Source: Dermanyssus gallinae (taxonomy: Eukaryota > Arthropoda > Arachnida > Mesostigmata > Dermanyssidae). From it: a DNA stretch of 64,000 bases. The notes beneath the pieces were generated by a model, which was not told the origin of the DNA, ran no database searches, and was given only the letters and a program-made list of their open reading frames with translations. The stretch spans positions 186,001-250,000 of the forward strand of contig QVRM01002215.1 of the NCBI GenBank assembly GCA_003439945.1, read 5' to 3'. Made by a program: the position numbers and the translations under genes. Shown here one piece after another: positions 1 to 10,605 of the stretch. Position 1 is the stretch's first letter, and each line of letters begins with the position of its first letter.

Positions 1-369
1 AGACCTGACGGTGTAACAATCCCCCTATGGGCTAACGGCAGATGCTTGGTGTGGGATGATACAGTGCCCTGTACAGTGGCTCCCTCGTATATACGCCACA
101 GTTTACTAGAAGCGGGATGGGTTGCCGAGCGCGCAGATAATGGGAAAAAACGCAAGTACCAAGAACTGGAGTCAAGTTATATCGTAGTGCCAATACCTAT
201 GGAAACAATAGGTCCGGTAAGCAAGGGAACCAAGATATTCATCAGTGAGCTGGGCCAACGGATTACAGATTTCACAGGGAATCGGCGCAAAAGCGAGTTT
301 CTACGGCAACTGCTGTCGCTTGCAGTGTGCCGAGGAAACGCCGGCTGTATTGTCGGTTCCATGGAATAA
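1..369 (+). CDS. R2-type non-LTR retrotransposon ORF2, C-terminal restriction-like endonuclease (5' partial)
   Basis: Frame 1 is open from the first base to a TAA at 367-369, so this is the C-terminal 122 residues of a longer protein that begins left of the window. It starts with R-P-D-G, followed by C-L-V-W-D about 18 residues on, then a K-K-R-K-Y run and a closing Q-L-L-S-L-A-V-C-R-G-N-A block. An R/K-PD-x-D pattern followed by K-x-x-x-Y is the layout known for the restriction-like endonuclease of R2-superfamily elements, which nicks the genomic target before reverse transcription. Two minus-strand copies at 43.2 and 45.2 kb carry the same terminal blocks, which supports one family. The reading frame is undamaged here. 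The exact clade (R2, NeSL, Hero or another) cannot be set from this fragment. Confidence 0.72.
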   Translation, partial: RPDGVTIPLWANGRCLVWDDTVPCTVAPSYIRHSLLEAGWVAERADNGKKRKYQELESSYIVVPIPMETIGPVSKGTKIFISELGQRITDFTGNRRKSEFLRQLLSLAVCRGNAGCIVGSME

Positions 370-432
370 TATTTAGGAGCAAGGAGAAGACAAGAAGTAA
401 ACGTTCACACCTCACAATTGTAACATTTAAAC

Positions 433-487
<55 letters not shown>
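370..487 (+). repeat. 3' UTR and (AAT)n tail of the R2-type element
   Basis: A short untranslated stretch of about 60 bases follows the stop codon and runs into 17-18 perfect AAT units (433-485). Simple-repeat tails are usual at non-LTR 3' ends. The related copy at 45.1 kb also ends in short AAT/GAT units. Confidence 0.6.
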
Positions 488-537
488 TACAGTTTATTTC
501 CGTATAATACATTAGGTATATGTTACACACAATAATT

Positions 538-539
<2 letters not shown>

Positions 540-570
<31 letters not shown>
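540..570. repeat. (TA)n microsatellite
   Basis: About 15 perfect TA units lie 50 bases beyond the (AAT)n tail. Confidence 0.95.
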
Positions 571-574
<4 letters not shown>

Positions 575-878
575 TAGATAAGATGCAACATATGCCGTAT
601 TAGGCTACAGTGATCAAGAAGTTATTGTGCGCAACAAATTTAAACTCTGATTTAACGTCAAAATGTATGTAAACTTGTTTTGTCGATTTTTTTGTGGTAG
701 ATGGCCTCAGCTAGTGTACTTTCTAACAGCTTGCAAGAAACAGAGGTCAATAGGATGTCGTTTGTTGCTTGGGTCTGCCTTGTCACCCTTCGTATGCACG
801 GAGTAGACTTGCTTTTCCTCTGGATCTTATAGACAGCGGTTTCGAAACGCGAAACGCTTTAAATGTCGAAGAGGATAT
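571..878. other. No gene seen
   Basis: Unique-looking sequence between the (TA)n tract and SINE-A. I see no coding motif, RNA gene or repeat here. Confidence 0.6.
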
Positions 879-892
879 AGTTGCGACGTATC

Positions 893-1048
893 TATTAAAC
901 TTTTCGGACTAATCTTTAGCCAAGATTTAACGTCCATGGGACTGCTTTTCGCATTGCCTTATAGACGGACCCCCGTAAATACAAATGTGCAACGGTGGGG
1001 CTCAAACCCGCGAAATCCGAGCGAATGCACCACGTCACCGAGCTCGAC
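893..1048 (-). mobile_element. SINE-A copy 1 (tRNA-derived retroposon)
   Basis: On the minus strand this reads as the same element as those at 20.93 and 56.51 kb: a tRNA-like head, the shared phrase GCACATTTGTATTTA, then GGACGTTAAATCTTGGCT and a 3' end in CCGAAAAGTTTA. It is flanked by a diverged direct repeat: 879-892 and 1049-1062 match at 12 of 14 bases, an old target-site duplication. The A box is altered relative to the 20.93 kb copy. Confidence 0.8.
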
Positions 1049-1062
1049 AGCTACGACGTATC

Positions 1063-1831
1063 GACGCCTCTCAACTAGCGTTCTCAGACTCGCCCGTAGA
1101 GTTTCAGACCCGCAGCAACATACCCTATATCACGTGGCGCGCTCAACCAGTTCCTTGGGGGGCAAAACGTTGCGTAAAAGTGGTACTGGATTTCTCCTTC
1201 TTTTTTTTTCGAGATCGTCGGTTGCCTTGGTTTTATTCGCATGCTTGATCGATCAGAGGTAATCTTTAGCTTTATTCGACGCTGAACATATCCGTAAATC
1301 AAGAGACGTCGCGAGACTCAGCATTCTGTTTTTACCGAGGATGCGTTTTCTGAACAACTTTCAGTTAAAGCTGCTTTATAGCTTTGCTCCATAATTTTCT
1401 TGGTCGTTCTTTACTGCAGTTTTCGCGGCTAGCCATTCCATGTCTGCACCAACAAGAGCGGCAATATATTGCAAGAATATCATACAGTCAACAGAGGTGG
1501 CTTTCATAGCGTTCACGTCCTAGCATGAGAAAGCGTTTCAGTTTGTCCCGTAAATCCATGCTGTCGTGAAATTGAGGTTGCAGCAGTCATTATTAAAAAG
1601 TGATAACTAAGTTATTACTGGCGACAGGTGGTAGGCAAACCTACCCCATTAACAGACTTTTAATTGATAAGTATCAGGTCCAGGAGGCAATCTCGCCTAG
1701 TAGAATATTCGATTAGTTGGAAAATACCGGTCTTACAAAAAAAAACATCGAAGAAACGGCTCATCTTTTGTAATGTGTTCGTTTTTCGGTCTAATGTTCT
1801 GCGAAGATCCACTAATGTAGTTATTGCGCCT
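1063..1831. other. No gene seen
   Basis: Contains a poly-T run near 1200-1209 and otherwise unremarkable sequence. Short open frames here lack recognisable domains. Confidence 0.55.
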
Positions 1832-1833
1832 TA

Positions 1834-2632
1834 CGAGGTGTGTTCAAAAAGTATCGCGACTTTTGTGTTTTTTCAAAAAGTATTCATTTATTCATGAATA
1901 TCTATTTTGTCCCCTTCAAAGTAATCCACATGAGATATTATACACTTGTGCCAACGGTTTTTCCAATCTTCGAAGCACTTCAAAAAACCATTTTTTTATC
2001 TTGTTCAGCTCCTCCTTCGATGCCGTCTTTATCTCGTCAAGCGTAGCGTAACGTCGTCCTTTCATGGGCCTCTTCAGTTTAGGGAACAAGAAAAAGTCAC
2101 AGGGGGCCAGATCTGGGGAATACGGTGGCTGCGGCATCATTAGTGTGTTGTTTTTGGCCAAAAACTCGCGCACAAGCAACGATGTGTGAGCAGGGGCGTT
2201 ATCGTGGTGCAAAAGCCAATTTTTGTTCTTCCACAAATCCGGGCGTTTCTGGCGGATTGCTTCGCGCAAATTGCGCATAACTTGCAGGTAATATTCCTTA
2301 TTGACCGTTCTACCCTGTGGCAAGAACTCATGATGCACCACGCCCCTGCAATCGAAGAAAACTGTCAGCAAAACTTTCACATTCGACCGAACTTGGCGCG
2401 CTTTTTTCGGTCTTGGTTCGTGCGGCAGCTTCCATTGAGGTAAAAATCGAAGACGATCCAAAACACGTGCAAGCAAAGCAGCTGTCAACAATTAAGTGAA
2501 CATTCAAAATGGCCGAGCTTGTCGGCATAAGTGAGAGACATGAGTACCAACATAACGCCACAAAAAATCGAAATTCGAATATACGTAACCCGAGAAAATT
2601 CAAAAGTCGCGATACTTTTTGAACACACCTCG
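1834..2632 (-). mobile_element. mariner element, internally deleted, perfect TIRs
   Basis: The ends are perfect inverted repeats. The 34 bases at 1832-1865, including the flanking TA, are the exact reverse complement of 2601-2634. TA dinucleotides flank both ends, as expected for mariner insertion. At 799 bp the element is far shorter than the roughly 1.3 kb of a complete mariner. The transposase is on the minus strand and has lost its N-terminal DNA-binding half, so the copy is non-autonomous, but its intact ends could in principle still be recognised in trans. Confidence 0.93.
1916..2491 (-). pseudogene. mariner transposase, C-terminal catalytic part
   Basis: An uninterrupted 191-codon frame covers the DDE catalytic domain of a mariner transposase. 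Visible blocks are R-P-K-K-A-R-Q-V-R-S-N-V-K near residue 28, the first aspartate in V-F-F-D (about residue 47), H-H-D-N-A-P-A-H-T-S (second aspartate) and Y-S-P-D-L-A-P-C-D (third). Exactly 34 residues separate the second and third aspartates, the D,D34D spacing of true mariners. The N-terminal helix-turn-helix region is missing: homology starts abruptly at about residue 20 (Q-W-K-L-P-H). The methionine used here is therefore fortuitous. The catalytic triad is retained, but a protein without DNA-binding domains is unlikely to transpose. Confidence 0.9.
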
Positions 2633-2634
2633 TA

Positions 2635-3260
2635 CATTCGTCTTCCAAGCAGTCGTGATAGCTCTCATTTTAACATTGGCATAAAAAAGAACCGGCAGTG
2701 GGGCTATTATATTCGCAAATAACTTAATTAGGGCTCCCGAGCATCCGAAAGTCGATAGCAACAGTTTCCGCTGCTGTGCTCAGCGCCATAATCCCCTTAT
2801 GCATTAAACTGTATCAGAATTGCTACGCTTCTTTTTGTTCTTTTCGTGGATTCATTCGACTTCCGAACAATTCCTCATTTCGTAATTTCCAGTGGTTTCC
2901 TCATCATTTTTGGTTAAATATGACACTTGAATCATGAATGCCAATAAGATGTCGAGAATCCTAGGTTTGATCTCCTAGGTACAGATCTTGTGTTCACGAT
3001 TTGGAAGCACGCATTTGGAGTCTCGTCGGCCTCTCGGCCAAAAAGTGCAAAAACCGCCGATGCCTCTGGCAGCTCGCTGCGTGGTATTTAGCGCATATCT
3101 GCAAGCAGAATCGGGCCTTCCTCGGGTCCAACTCCTTAGGTTCTTGGGCCAGGAAATCCTTGGGTCAAACATCTAACTGCGCTACCTTTGCAAAACTTGC
3201 TGAAGTAGTCCTGTAATAGGTGACCTAAGCCTGACTCTGATTATTTCCACCACCGGTCCG
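2635..3260. other. No gene seen; possible tRNA-like T-arm remnant
   Basis: At about 2960-2979 the sequence CCTAGG-TTTGATCT-CCTAGG forms a T-arm-like hairpin with a B-box-like core, perhaps the remains of a tRNA-derived retroposon. No matching A box was found. Nothing else was recognised. Confidence 0.4.
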
Positions 3261-4061
3261 CTACACGCCAGCATGTACACGAAGCGGTTTATTGCCGTCT
3301 GCGGCAAGTAAAGAACACGCTTCATATATATATTTATCTATATATATATATATATATATATTGTAAAACATCTTTCTAGCTGCAAAATTTGCCGCTGAAA
3401 AATGGCACCATACCCCGCCAAGGCTGTAGCTCAACATTAGTACAGTCTTAAGCCCAAAAAGACGCACTCGTGCACTCAGGGATAGTCGTCGAGGGCCTCT
3501 CACCCCTGTGTGAATAGAGGCAATAGCCGCCCGACACCTGCCGCCAATGTTCTGAGTAATGGTTGTTCCCGTATAGTGTAGTCTCAGACCCAAATACGGA
3601 AAAGAGTTGACAAACTCCAGCGGTTGGCCATAATAGGGTATTACGTATGCTGCAGCTAATCGACCCCCACGGCGAAACTTAATGGCTTTTGTCTTCCGCG
3701 AATTTATTTACAGGAAAAGGTAATTCTCTACGTCGCCGACAATTCGCGGTCTCGGCGGGTCACTACTATGTAACGACGACGGCGCTTCTAAACCTCCCGC
3801 ACATGGCGGGCTAGGTCTGTAGTGAGCAAGGAAAAGGCCAAGAATCTGAGAAGGTCCCCTTAAGGGGTCCCTACGTTCTAACTTAGTTGCAAGGTGTCCT
3901 TGCCCCTTATATTTTACTTCAAGGCGGTCTTTAGTAAAGAAGCTGGAGAGCACTCGTAGAGAAGGACCACCCACTCTAGCATGGCGAAATAAATCGACTA
4001 GTAAATGACGGGGCGCTTTGTCAAAGGTCTTGTCACAGTCGGTACAGACGGCGTACAGCAC
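3261..4061 (-). pseudogene. LINE reverse transcriptase fragment
   Basis: Two minus-strand pieces in different frames belong to one RT. The upstream piece (4061-3708) holds C-D-K-T-F-D-K-A-P-R-H-L-L, typical of the first catalytic aspartate region (normally F-D-x-A-F-D), then G-G-P-S-L-R-V-L-S-S-F and D-P-L-R-G-P-S, a decayed form of the P-Q-G-x-x-x-S/G-P motif. The downstream piece (3593-3360) holds Y-L-G-type thumb sequence: M-G-L-R-L-H-Y-T-G, then R-C-R-A-A-I-A-S-I, L-S-Y-S-L-G-G-V-W. The Y-A-D-D core is lost. The same thumb style occurs in the elements at 44.1 and 60.6 kb, so these may be one clade. Confidence 0.68.
3323..3361. repeat. (TA)n microsatellite
   Basis: An imperfect then perfect TA tract inside the LINE relic, at the point where RT homology fades. 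Confidence 0.9.
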
Positions 4062-4099
4062 CCGCTCAACTTCCGATTGGAGTACATTTGGATTCCGCT

Positions 4100-4740
4100 G
4101 GCGCTGTTGATCGAGATCGACAACACTTTTTGCGACGTCTGTGAGAGGCGTCTGCTTCGACTGCTGCTGAGGCTTCTAAACTAGGTGGCTCTGCTGTCCC
4201 TGGCACTGTTGTTGCTGTTGGTTTTGTTTACCAACAGTACGAGTGACGGTGGACGCATTTGAGGAGTTCAAACCAATTATGAACTTGGCGAGAGCATTTG
4301 AGCTGCCGCTGATGTCTTGTGCCACTTTATGTTGTGCCACCTACTTCTTCGTCTCGTTTTCCACTCCTGATGTGCTTACGTTGTCCCCAGTTGGACGGGG
4401 ACGAAGCTAGGAGACAATTTGTTTAAGCTCCGACACTCGAATTGTGTTTGCCGCCGCGAGGCGGCTAATCCGCTGCAGGATCTCAAGCAGGGCGGGCGTT
4501 TTGTTGGCAGGGCGTTGTTTGGGTGGGCGCCTTCCAGGGCAGTTCAGGACATCCAGGGCACCGAGCGGGCTGGTATGTTTCAGCATCGGTGTACGGCGAT
4601 GAGCACTTTACAAAGGGTAAACCTATAAGACAGGTAGGGCACTGTGTCCGCTCACACGAGCTTTTTTTTTTATCACAGAGCTGCAAAAAAAACACAGCGC
4701 ACTGCTGGACGTGCTGCCACAAGGACTTCAGGAAAAAACA
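4100..4740 (-). pseudogene. Gag-like ORF1 remnant of the 3.3-4.7 kb LINE
   Basis: The minus strand shows a broken frame with Q-rich stretches (about 4200-4240), a helix-like segment L-E-I-L-Q-R-I-S-R-L-A-A-A-N-T and an upstream Cys-rich run (C-P-T-C, C-P-G-C). It precedes the RT directly. The order fits an ORF1 but no family signature is clear. Frameshifts and stops are frequent. Confidence 0.35.
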
Positions 4741-4764
4741 TAAATATATATATCAACGTGATCG

Positions 4765-4850
4765 GCCCTCGATGCATTGAAGACATGCCTCACGGGGAGT
4801 CCAACCCCGTGGGGGATAGAGGATAGTCAAAAAGTGAAAACAACCTTCTT
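4765..4850 (+). mobile_element. SINE-C-like fragment
   Basis: The run from TGCATTGAAGACAT through the CCCGTGGGGGATAGAGGATAG-like block to AACAACCTTC aligns by eye with the 3' half of the SINE-C copies at 16.5 kb (minus) and 56.8 kb (plus). The tRNA-like head is absent. Confidence 0.4.
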
Positions 4851-4869
4851 AGGAAAAATAGAAAATGTC

Positions 4870-5450
4870 TTTCCTGGTGTTATTTTGCCTTGTTTCTGTA
4901 TACGTCTGCTTTGTGCATCCAGATTGATGTACCCACGGGTCACAATCAGTGCATCTAATTGTTGTTACATTGGGCAGTGTCCGCTCGCAGTTTGGGCATT
5001 CCGGATGATAAAGCTTTTTGCAGAATTCACGCGCCGTCTTCTGTGCAAGTGCTCACTTGTTAATAATACAACCCGTATCATATTGTGATTCACATACTTA
5101 TCCAGGGGCAATCGAATATATTTACTTTTGCTCCGGTGCTGATTTGTCTCCTCAACTATTGAATTTTCGTGACAGTAGTTTACGGCTTACCTCGGCAAAC
5201 GAGTCCACTCGGTTGCCAACAGATGGCACTCGCGGAACCAGAATCTAGCGTAATATGTGGTGGCTCTACATATACACACATAGATATTCGCATGTTTGAC
5301 ACTGGTCACGATCGAACGCCTGTCATAAGTGTTTGTTTATACATCTGTGTTACACAATCGGGACTTGAGATGCACCTGGCAATAGTCAACATACATGTGG
5401 CAAAAACTTAACACATATGCTTAATTATATGCATATATGTTCACAAAGCC
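4870..5450. other. No gene seen
   Basis: No coding or RNA motif recognised. Only short frames without domains. Confidence 0.55.
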
Positions 5451-5452
5451 CA

Positions 5453-5775
5453 TAATATATATATATAAATATATTTTTTTTTTGCGTTGTACTATTTATT
5501 TATTCAATGTAATCAATCACTTGTTGTCGGGACATGACATTCGGGTCCCTGCGAACGTGTGCACCGTTACAAGGGGTCCAGTGTAGGGACCAGCCATTTC
5601 TGGAGAGTGCCCCAAACCGAGGCCGCATTGCCGCGCACGGGGGCACTCTCCCCCCCCCCGCCCCCCGCCCTATAGTAATATATATATAAAAATACAAATA
5701 TATCTTTAAGCGCGAAATATATATATATATATATAAGTATATATATTTCTGTAAAAAATATATATATATATATTT
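5453..5775. repeat. Cluster of (TA)n tracts
   Basis: Four TA tracts (about 5453-5470, 5679-5692, 5719-5735 and 5758-5772) surround the GC-rich insert. Confidence 0.8.
5476..5675 (-). mobile_element. Possible poly(A)-tailed retroposon 3' end
   Basis: On the minus strand a GC-rich block is followed by ATTGAATAAATAAATAG and an A-rich run (5476-5484). This is the polarity of a truncated LINE or SINE inserted with its tail toward lower coordinates. A run of C at 5652-5661 marks its other side. No protein motif confirms the class. Confidence 0.3.
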
Positions 5776-6460
5776 TTTTAAACAAAACAATTATTGACTG
5801 AATTAAATTGTTATTTTCTTCTCGGTATGGCGTTGACGGCTTAGCGTTTCGAGGCTGCCGTTAAGACTGTCGTCCTTCCAAGTGCCTCCGGCGTCGCTTT
5901 AGCAGCGTTCACTCTCGTTTTTGCTTCTGTTCAGCGGCATCAGCCTAGCAGCAATCCATTTTAGCGAAAGCTTTCCGGGTCGCGCGATCACCGCCTTAGA
6001 CACAGACACACATCGAGACACATACAGCTTCTTTATAGTTTAGCTCATCCAGCTCGAATCCGTAACGTTTTTTAGTTGGATTGCGCTGAGATGGTCTGCT
6101 AAACGGATGCCTGTCGTGCACAACTACACTATATATACATATATATATAGCGGCAATGGCTTGGATGACTTAAAGACGCACTGTTTAGCAAAATAGTGTA
6201 TCGCCCCTGCCTCGAAACTAGAGCTGTTTCTGTTAGCAACAACAAACGTCTGGTAGCGAGGACGCAATAATGATGGAATCATCTAGATTTCATCTGCAAC
6301 TGTGCCACAACACACACATGTGTCTACAAATGTGGTCGTAATTTAGGTAACATAAAGATGAAATCAAGATTACTCTTCCAGACTGAAACACTGTTGCACT
6401 AGGGAGATTTATATAAACTATATACTACTATAAGGTATGCTTGATTAGCTCTGTGTTGTT
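5776..6460. other. No gene seen
   Basis: No recognisable domains, RNA genes or dispersed repeats. A short TA tract lies near 6130-6150. Confidence 0.55.
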
Positions 6461-6462
6461 GA

Positions 6463-8310
6463 TTGGCCACGCGTGTCTGCGCTCAAATATACAAACATCG
6501 GTTGTGTAGTAGATGCATAGATGTAGTAGTCGAGCCGAGCCGAGTCCGTGCAGGCCGTCGAGTGGCCGTGTGTCAAATGGAGTACCGACGAACGAGAGGG
6601 CACTCCTGTCTGAGCACGACGCCTGTTGGCGGCCTCATCTTGTCCTAATGGTTGTGATTATTGCCCTGCCAGGACAACTTTTACTACTACTACTACTACT
6701 ACTACTATTACTGCTACTGCTACGACAACTGCAAGGTTGCGGGAGACGATGATCATGCACTAGCCATGTAATGTGGTCTGCTACTGCTGGTACAGGCTGA
6801 GGTGCGATCTGCCTGCCGAGGACGTAATTGTAGTCGCTCGTGCAACTTGCTTGTCCGCCCATTCCCGTTGAGTCGGGTGCAGCCGCCCTCTTAGGACTCG
6901 ACCATGTCGTTGTCACAGTCGCCATGCGTTCAGATTGAGTTTATATCCCTCTCGCTCTCTCTCGATTTCCTTCTCTCTCTCTCTCTCGATTTCCTTCTCT
7001 CGCTCTCGATTTCCTTCTCTCGCTCTCTCTCCCCGTCTCAGGCGCAATTCCATTCCCTATTTTTTCACTATTCACCCTCCCGTTAGTTTTCCCGTAGCTT
7101 CGTGTAGCAGGCAGCATCGTAAATTATTGCGACTACACACTAACACTACGACCAACGGCGACTGAATGTTAACGTCTCATACTCTGAATTGTTGTGGGAA
7201 GTCAACGCGGCAAGTTAACCAAGCAGCAGCAGCTTCGGCAAAACAAGCGTATGATACAGAGAGAGAGAGCATGTACAGATAGCTAAGCAACGAGAGAGAG
7301 AGAGAGGATATTGAGAGAGAAAAGGGTAGTGAGTGAGAAAGCAAGGTGAAATATAATCGTGTTTCTCGAAATGTCCGAAAGTCGGCGGGTGGCGAGAAGC
7401 CAACCACCCACCCACCCAGAAGCAGCAGCAAAAGATGGAGCACATGAAGCCAGCGGCCGGCAGGGTTTTGTCACCGATGCCGCCGTGGCGGCTGCTGCTT
7501 CCGCTGGCGGCGGTAGCGGTAGCGTCGTCATCATCATCATCATCATGAGAATGTATTCGAGTTGGATCTGGCCAAACGCCGCTTCCAGCAGCGTTTGTCT
7601 TCCTGTCCACAGCGAGATACGTTACCACCTCGTCCTCGACCTCCTCCTCCTACGAGTAGGTCGTCGTGGTCAGCTGTATGGAATCTGCAACTAATGGGAG
7701 AAGAATACCAACCGAGGGAAATCATTAGTTGTTATTTGTTGATGGTGGTGTCGCCTCCGGTCGCGACGTCGTTCTGACCGCCGCCGCCTCAGTGAAGGGA
7801 CTCTCGCCGCTGCTGCTGCTTCGGGGGACACTGATCGTGTTAGGGGTGCTGCTGGTGTTGGGGGTAGGGCCGGTCAACGGGGGCAGTAGTAGTACAATAG
7901 TAATAGTAGTCTCACTAGTAGCAGTTGTCGTAGAAGCCGTAGTAATAATCATAGTAGTCGTTGTTGTAGTGGTGGTTGTCATTAGGTTGTGTTGTTGTTG
8001 GTGTGTGTAAGTGTGTGGGTGGCCAGTTTTGTGCATGCACGTCAAATCCCCAAATGCAACCAATATAGACGGGGGGGGGGGGGGGGACTGGGAGGAATGT
8101 ATGCGACCGCTGGGCACGAACACGAACTCTGACCACCCCCAAGGCGCGTACCCTGGATGAGAAAGGAAAACACAGCGAGCGAGAGAGAGAGAGAGACGGG
8201 AGAGAAAGATTGAGAGGAATACCTAAAATGAGAGGCAGAAAGAAAGAGACAGAAACATATGTATCCAAAGGAAAGGAGAGGGATGACGAGAGAACATAGT
8301 CGGCTGCCAC
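6463..8310. other. GC-rich block dense in microsatellites; possible promoter or 5' UTR
   Basis: Contrasts with the AT-rich surroundings. It contains (ACT)n at 6681-6724, interrupted (CT)n with a repeated CGATTTCCTTCTCTCGCTCT unit at 6945-7032, (GA)n at 7258-7321, CAG and GCC triplet runs near 7220 and 7425-7520, (CAT)n at 7527-7546, GTAGTA-type runs at 7884-7980, a 16-base G run at 8071-8086 and (GA)n at 8178-8200. Open frames on both strands here are low-complexity translations of these repeats. CpG- and repeat-rich blocks like this often surround transcription starts, but no splice structure or conserved coding sequence could be tied to it. Confidence 0.35.
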
Positions 8311-10355
8311 ATGGTATTATCGCCCGTCCTTTTCCCCGTTGCCCTAATGATGTACAACAGCCGACAGTGATTTAATACGCGCGCGCCTCATCAGTCTGCT
8401 CTTCGACGCTCAGTCACTCTCTCGCTCGCTTGCCTTCTGACATCCATCTGCCTATTCAACAAACTATTAGACAACACATTGGTATTACACAACACCACCT
8501 AGGTATGGTCGGATGAATGCGTGTATGGCTCATTTCAGCTTGCACAAAGGCTCGTGAATGTTTATGACGTATCTCTTATATATATATATATATATTTATA
8601 TATAGCAGTAGACTGCGTATCGCATGCGAGACGCTAAGCTTGCGTAAATCGCATAAGGTGTTAGGAAAGTTACGTGAAGGTTACTGATGATTAACGCTAG
8701 CGTACAACCACTAACATCTACAGGAGGATTCTTGAGCCACTTTTTCTCGAACACTCAATCCCAGTTCAACGAGCTTCTTAATAATTCAAGAAACAGCTGT
8801 TTCGGAATAACTGAAGAGTCTGTAATGCCTGAGGGGCTACTGCGATATGTGCTGCTCTTCTGTAAACACGAGAGGAACGTTGTTAGTAAGACAGTACGTT
8901 TGTTTGGCAGCGATGAAGGCCCATATATGTCCCACTGTGATTCAGTGCGTTAACTAGACAAATAATTATTTACGTAATTGAAAATCTTAATGTTGCACAT
9001 ATACATAGTGGCTTACTCGAGGGCAGCATTAGCTGACTATTTGAACTCAACTTGCTTGGGTCATTACGTCTACTTATACGTCGTTTGCATGCAATCAAAT
9101 GTAATGTTTAGCAGCAGACACTAAGCCTTTTATTGAATGTTATTTCATTAACTGACCTTATGATTGAAAAGAGTGATCTTTTTTATTGTATACGGCGTTC
9201 TGTCGAAGGAGTTATGATGTTAAAATAAATTTAAAGCCTCTCCTCGGATAGAACCAAGAAGAAGATCTCAGAGAGCGTAAACAAAGGTTTTGGGTTTCTT
9301 TGCTCTGCTTGGGCCTAATTGACTGACTCTAGTTTAGCAAACAGGAGCAAACACGTTTTCAAAAGCATACCTAACGTTATTATGCCTTAAAAAGCCGCTC
9401 CCGCGGTAGCCAAAGATGAAATGTTAATTGAGAGGGGACTCCCTTGCTCTCCCTCAAAACTGGTTGCATTAGGAGCTGAATTACAATGGAAGAAGCGCCT
9501 CGAAAACCCAAAGTATTCGGCCTGGATCTCATTTGGAATTAGCATCTTAGAGCTGCACATACGGTTATTCCTTTGCGGGTGTCCTACACAACAAATGCCT
9601 TGTATTTAAAATGATGCGACACGTGCCATTTTTATCAGTCGACGCAATGTTTCTGTCAATGACCGGTATGGTACTCATAGGCTCCAACCGGTCATTGCAT
9701 TATACTTGATGAGAGTGAAAAGAGCTCCCTCGCTTCTAAGTGCCGTCATCGGCTACTTCCAAAGGATACTGCTGTAGCTTAAAGCCAAAATCGTATGTGA
9801 CGTTTTGAGAGAAGAGCCACTATATTTGACGCGCCCGTAGAAAACTTAGCTCATAGGCCCTATACTGTCTGCTGCTCGCAGTCTGGGGCTAATTACCACG
9901 TATTGTGCGATGCAGTTCTGACTATAAACCATGTTGTCAATTTAAATTTAAATAGTTAAATCAAAGAACGTTGTCCCTTGGTAAACATAATTCTATACGC
10001 GCTTGATACTGTCTTTTACAGCCAGTCCAGGAGAGGCTAGCAAGAATAACTGAGATTAGTAGAGGGCTACTGCGAGCATTAACGACTCGCAATCAGCACC
10101 CCAAAAACTATCAAGTTCAAGAATGGAGGAGGCGTTTAAGGCAAGACATGATAATTTTATACCTGGTAGCGCTCCAATAAAATACGTGCCCACTTGCCGA
10201 TACTTGACTCTGGAGTTCAGCCCTAGGCGAACGTGCTTCGGGCAGCCCGCATGACGGAAAGCATTGCCTCAATAGTGGGTGTTCCAGCACTCAAAAACAC
10301 ATAGCCAAAACGTGACTGGCGTCTTTTCATATTAAAATTGTGCTAATGATTTCTT
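8311..10355. other. No gene seen
   Basis: A (TA)n tract lies at about 8577-8605. A 10-bp inverted repeat (AATGACCGGT at 9658-9667, complement at 9687-9696) is present. Open frames of 62-88 codons at 8687-8953 and 9421-9609 show no recognisable domain. Confidence 0.5.
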
Positions 10356-10525
10356 ATTTTTTTATGGAGAAGAGTTAAATACTTTTACGTACTATTGCTA
10401 CGAGTAGAAAATGAGAAGATCCCACTTTCCATTCGAGCAGTGTGGGACTCGACCCCAGCGGATGGGTGTTAGCCCGCTGAGATCCATACCCACTAAACGC
10501 ACCTCCCCCCTTAAGCTTCACTCTC

Positions 10526-10566
10526 TGATGGCCCAGATCTCCATAGAACAGTACTATGGGCCATCA
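10526..10566 (-). other. 3' UTR hairpin of the R1-like element
   Basis: TGATGGCCCA (10526-10535) pairs exactly with TGGGCCATCA (10557-10566). A nested alternative stem, CCATA with TATGG, sits inside. The 16-base core CCATAGAACAGTACTA (10541-10556) is identical in the second 3' UTR copy at 43101-43116. A structured 3' UTR is where R1/R2-type RTs recognise their RNA. Confidence 0.65.
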
Positions 10567-10605
10567 GGAGAAGTGGCGAGTGCCACTCGGATCATTTGGC
10601 CGGGG

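Larger units (their letters stand above)
3260..4740 (-). mobile_element. Internally deleted LINE relic (gag-like to RT)
   Basis: Read on the minus strand, gag-like sequence (4740-4100) runs without an intervening endonuclease into RT palm and then thumb sequence (4061-3360). The 3' side collides with a (TA)n tract at 3323-3361. A complete LINE of this kind would carry 2-3 kb more, so the middle has been deleted. Confidence 0.6.

Noticed and set aside
7215..7694. Proteins encoded in the 6.5-8.3 kb block
   Set aside because: The frames translate GA, CT, CAT and CAG simple repeats on both strands.
9658..9696. The 10-bp inverted repeat as a transposon end or terminator
   Set aside because: Arms are short, no target duplication flanks them, and no associated gene exists. 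Such repeats occur by chance in 64 kb.
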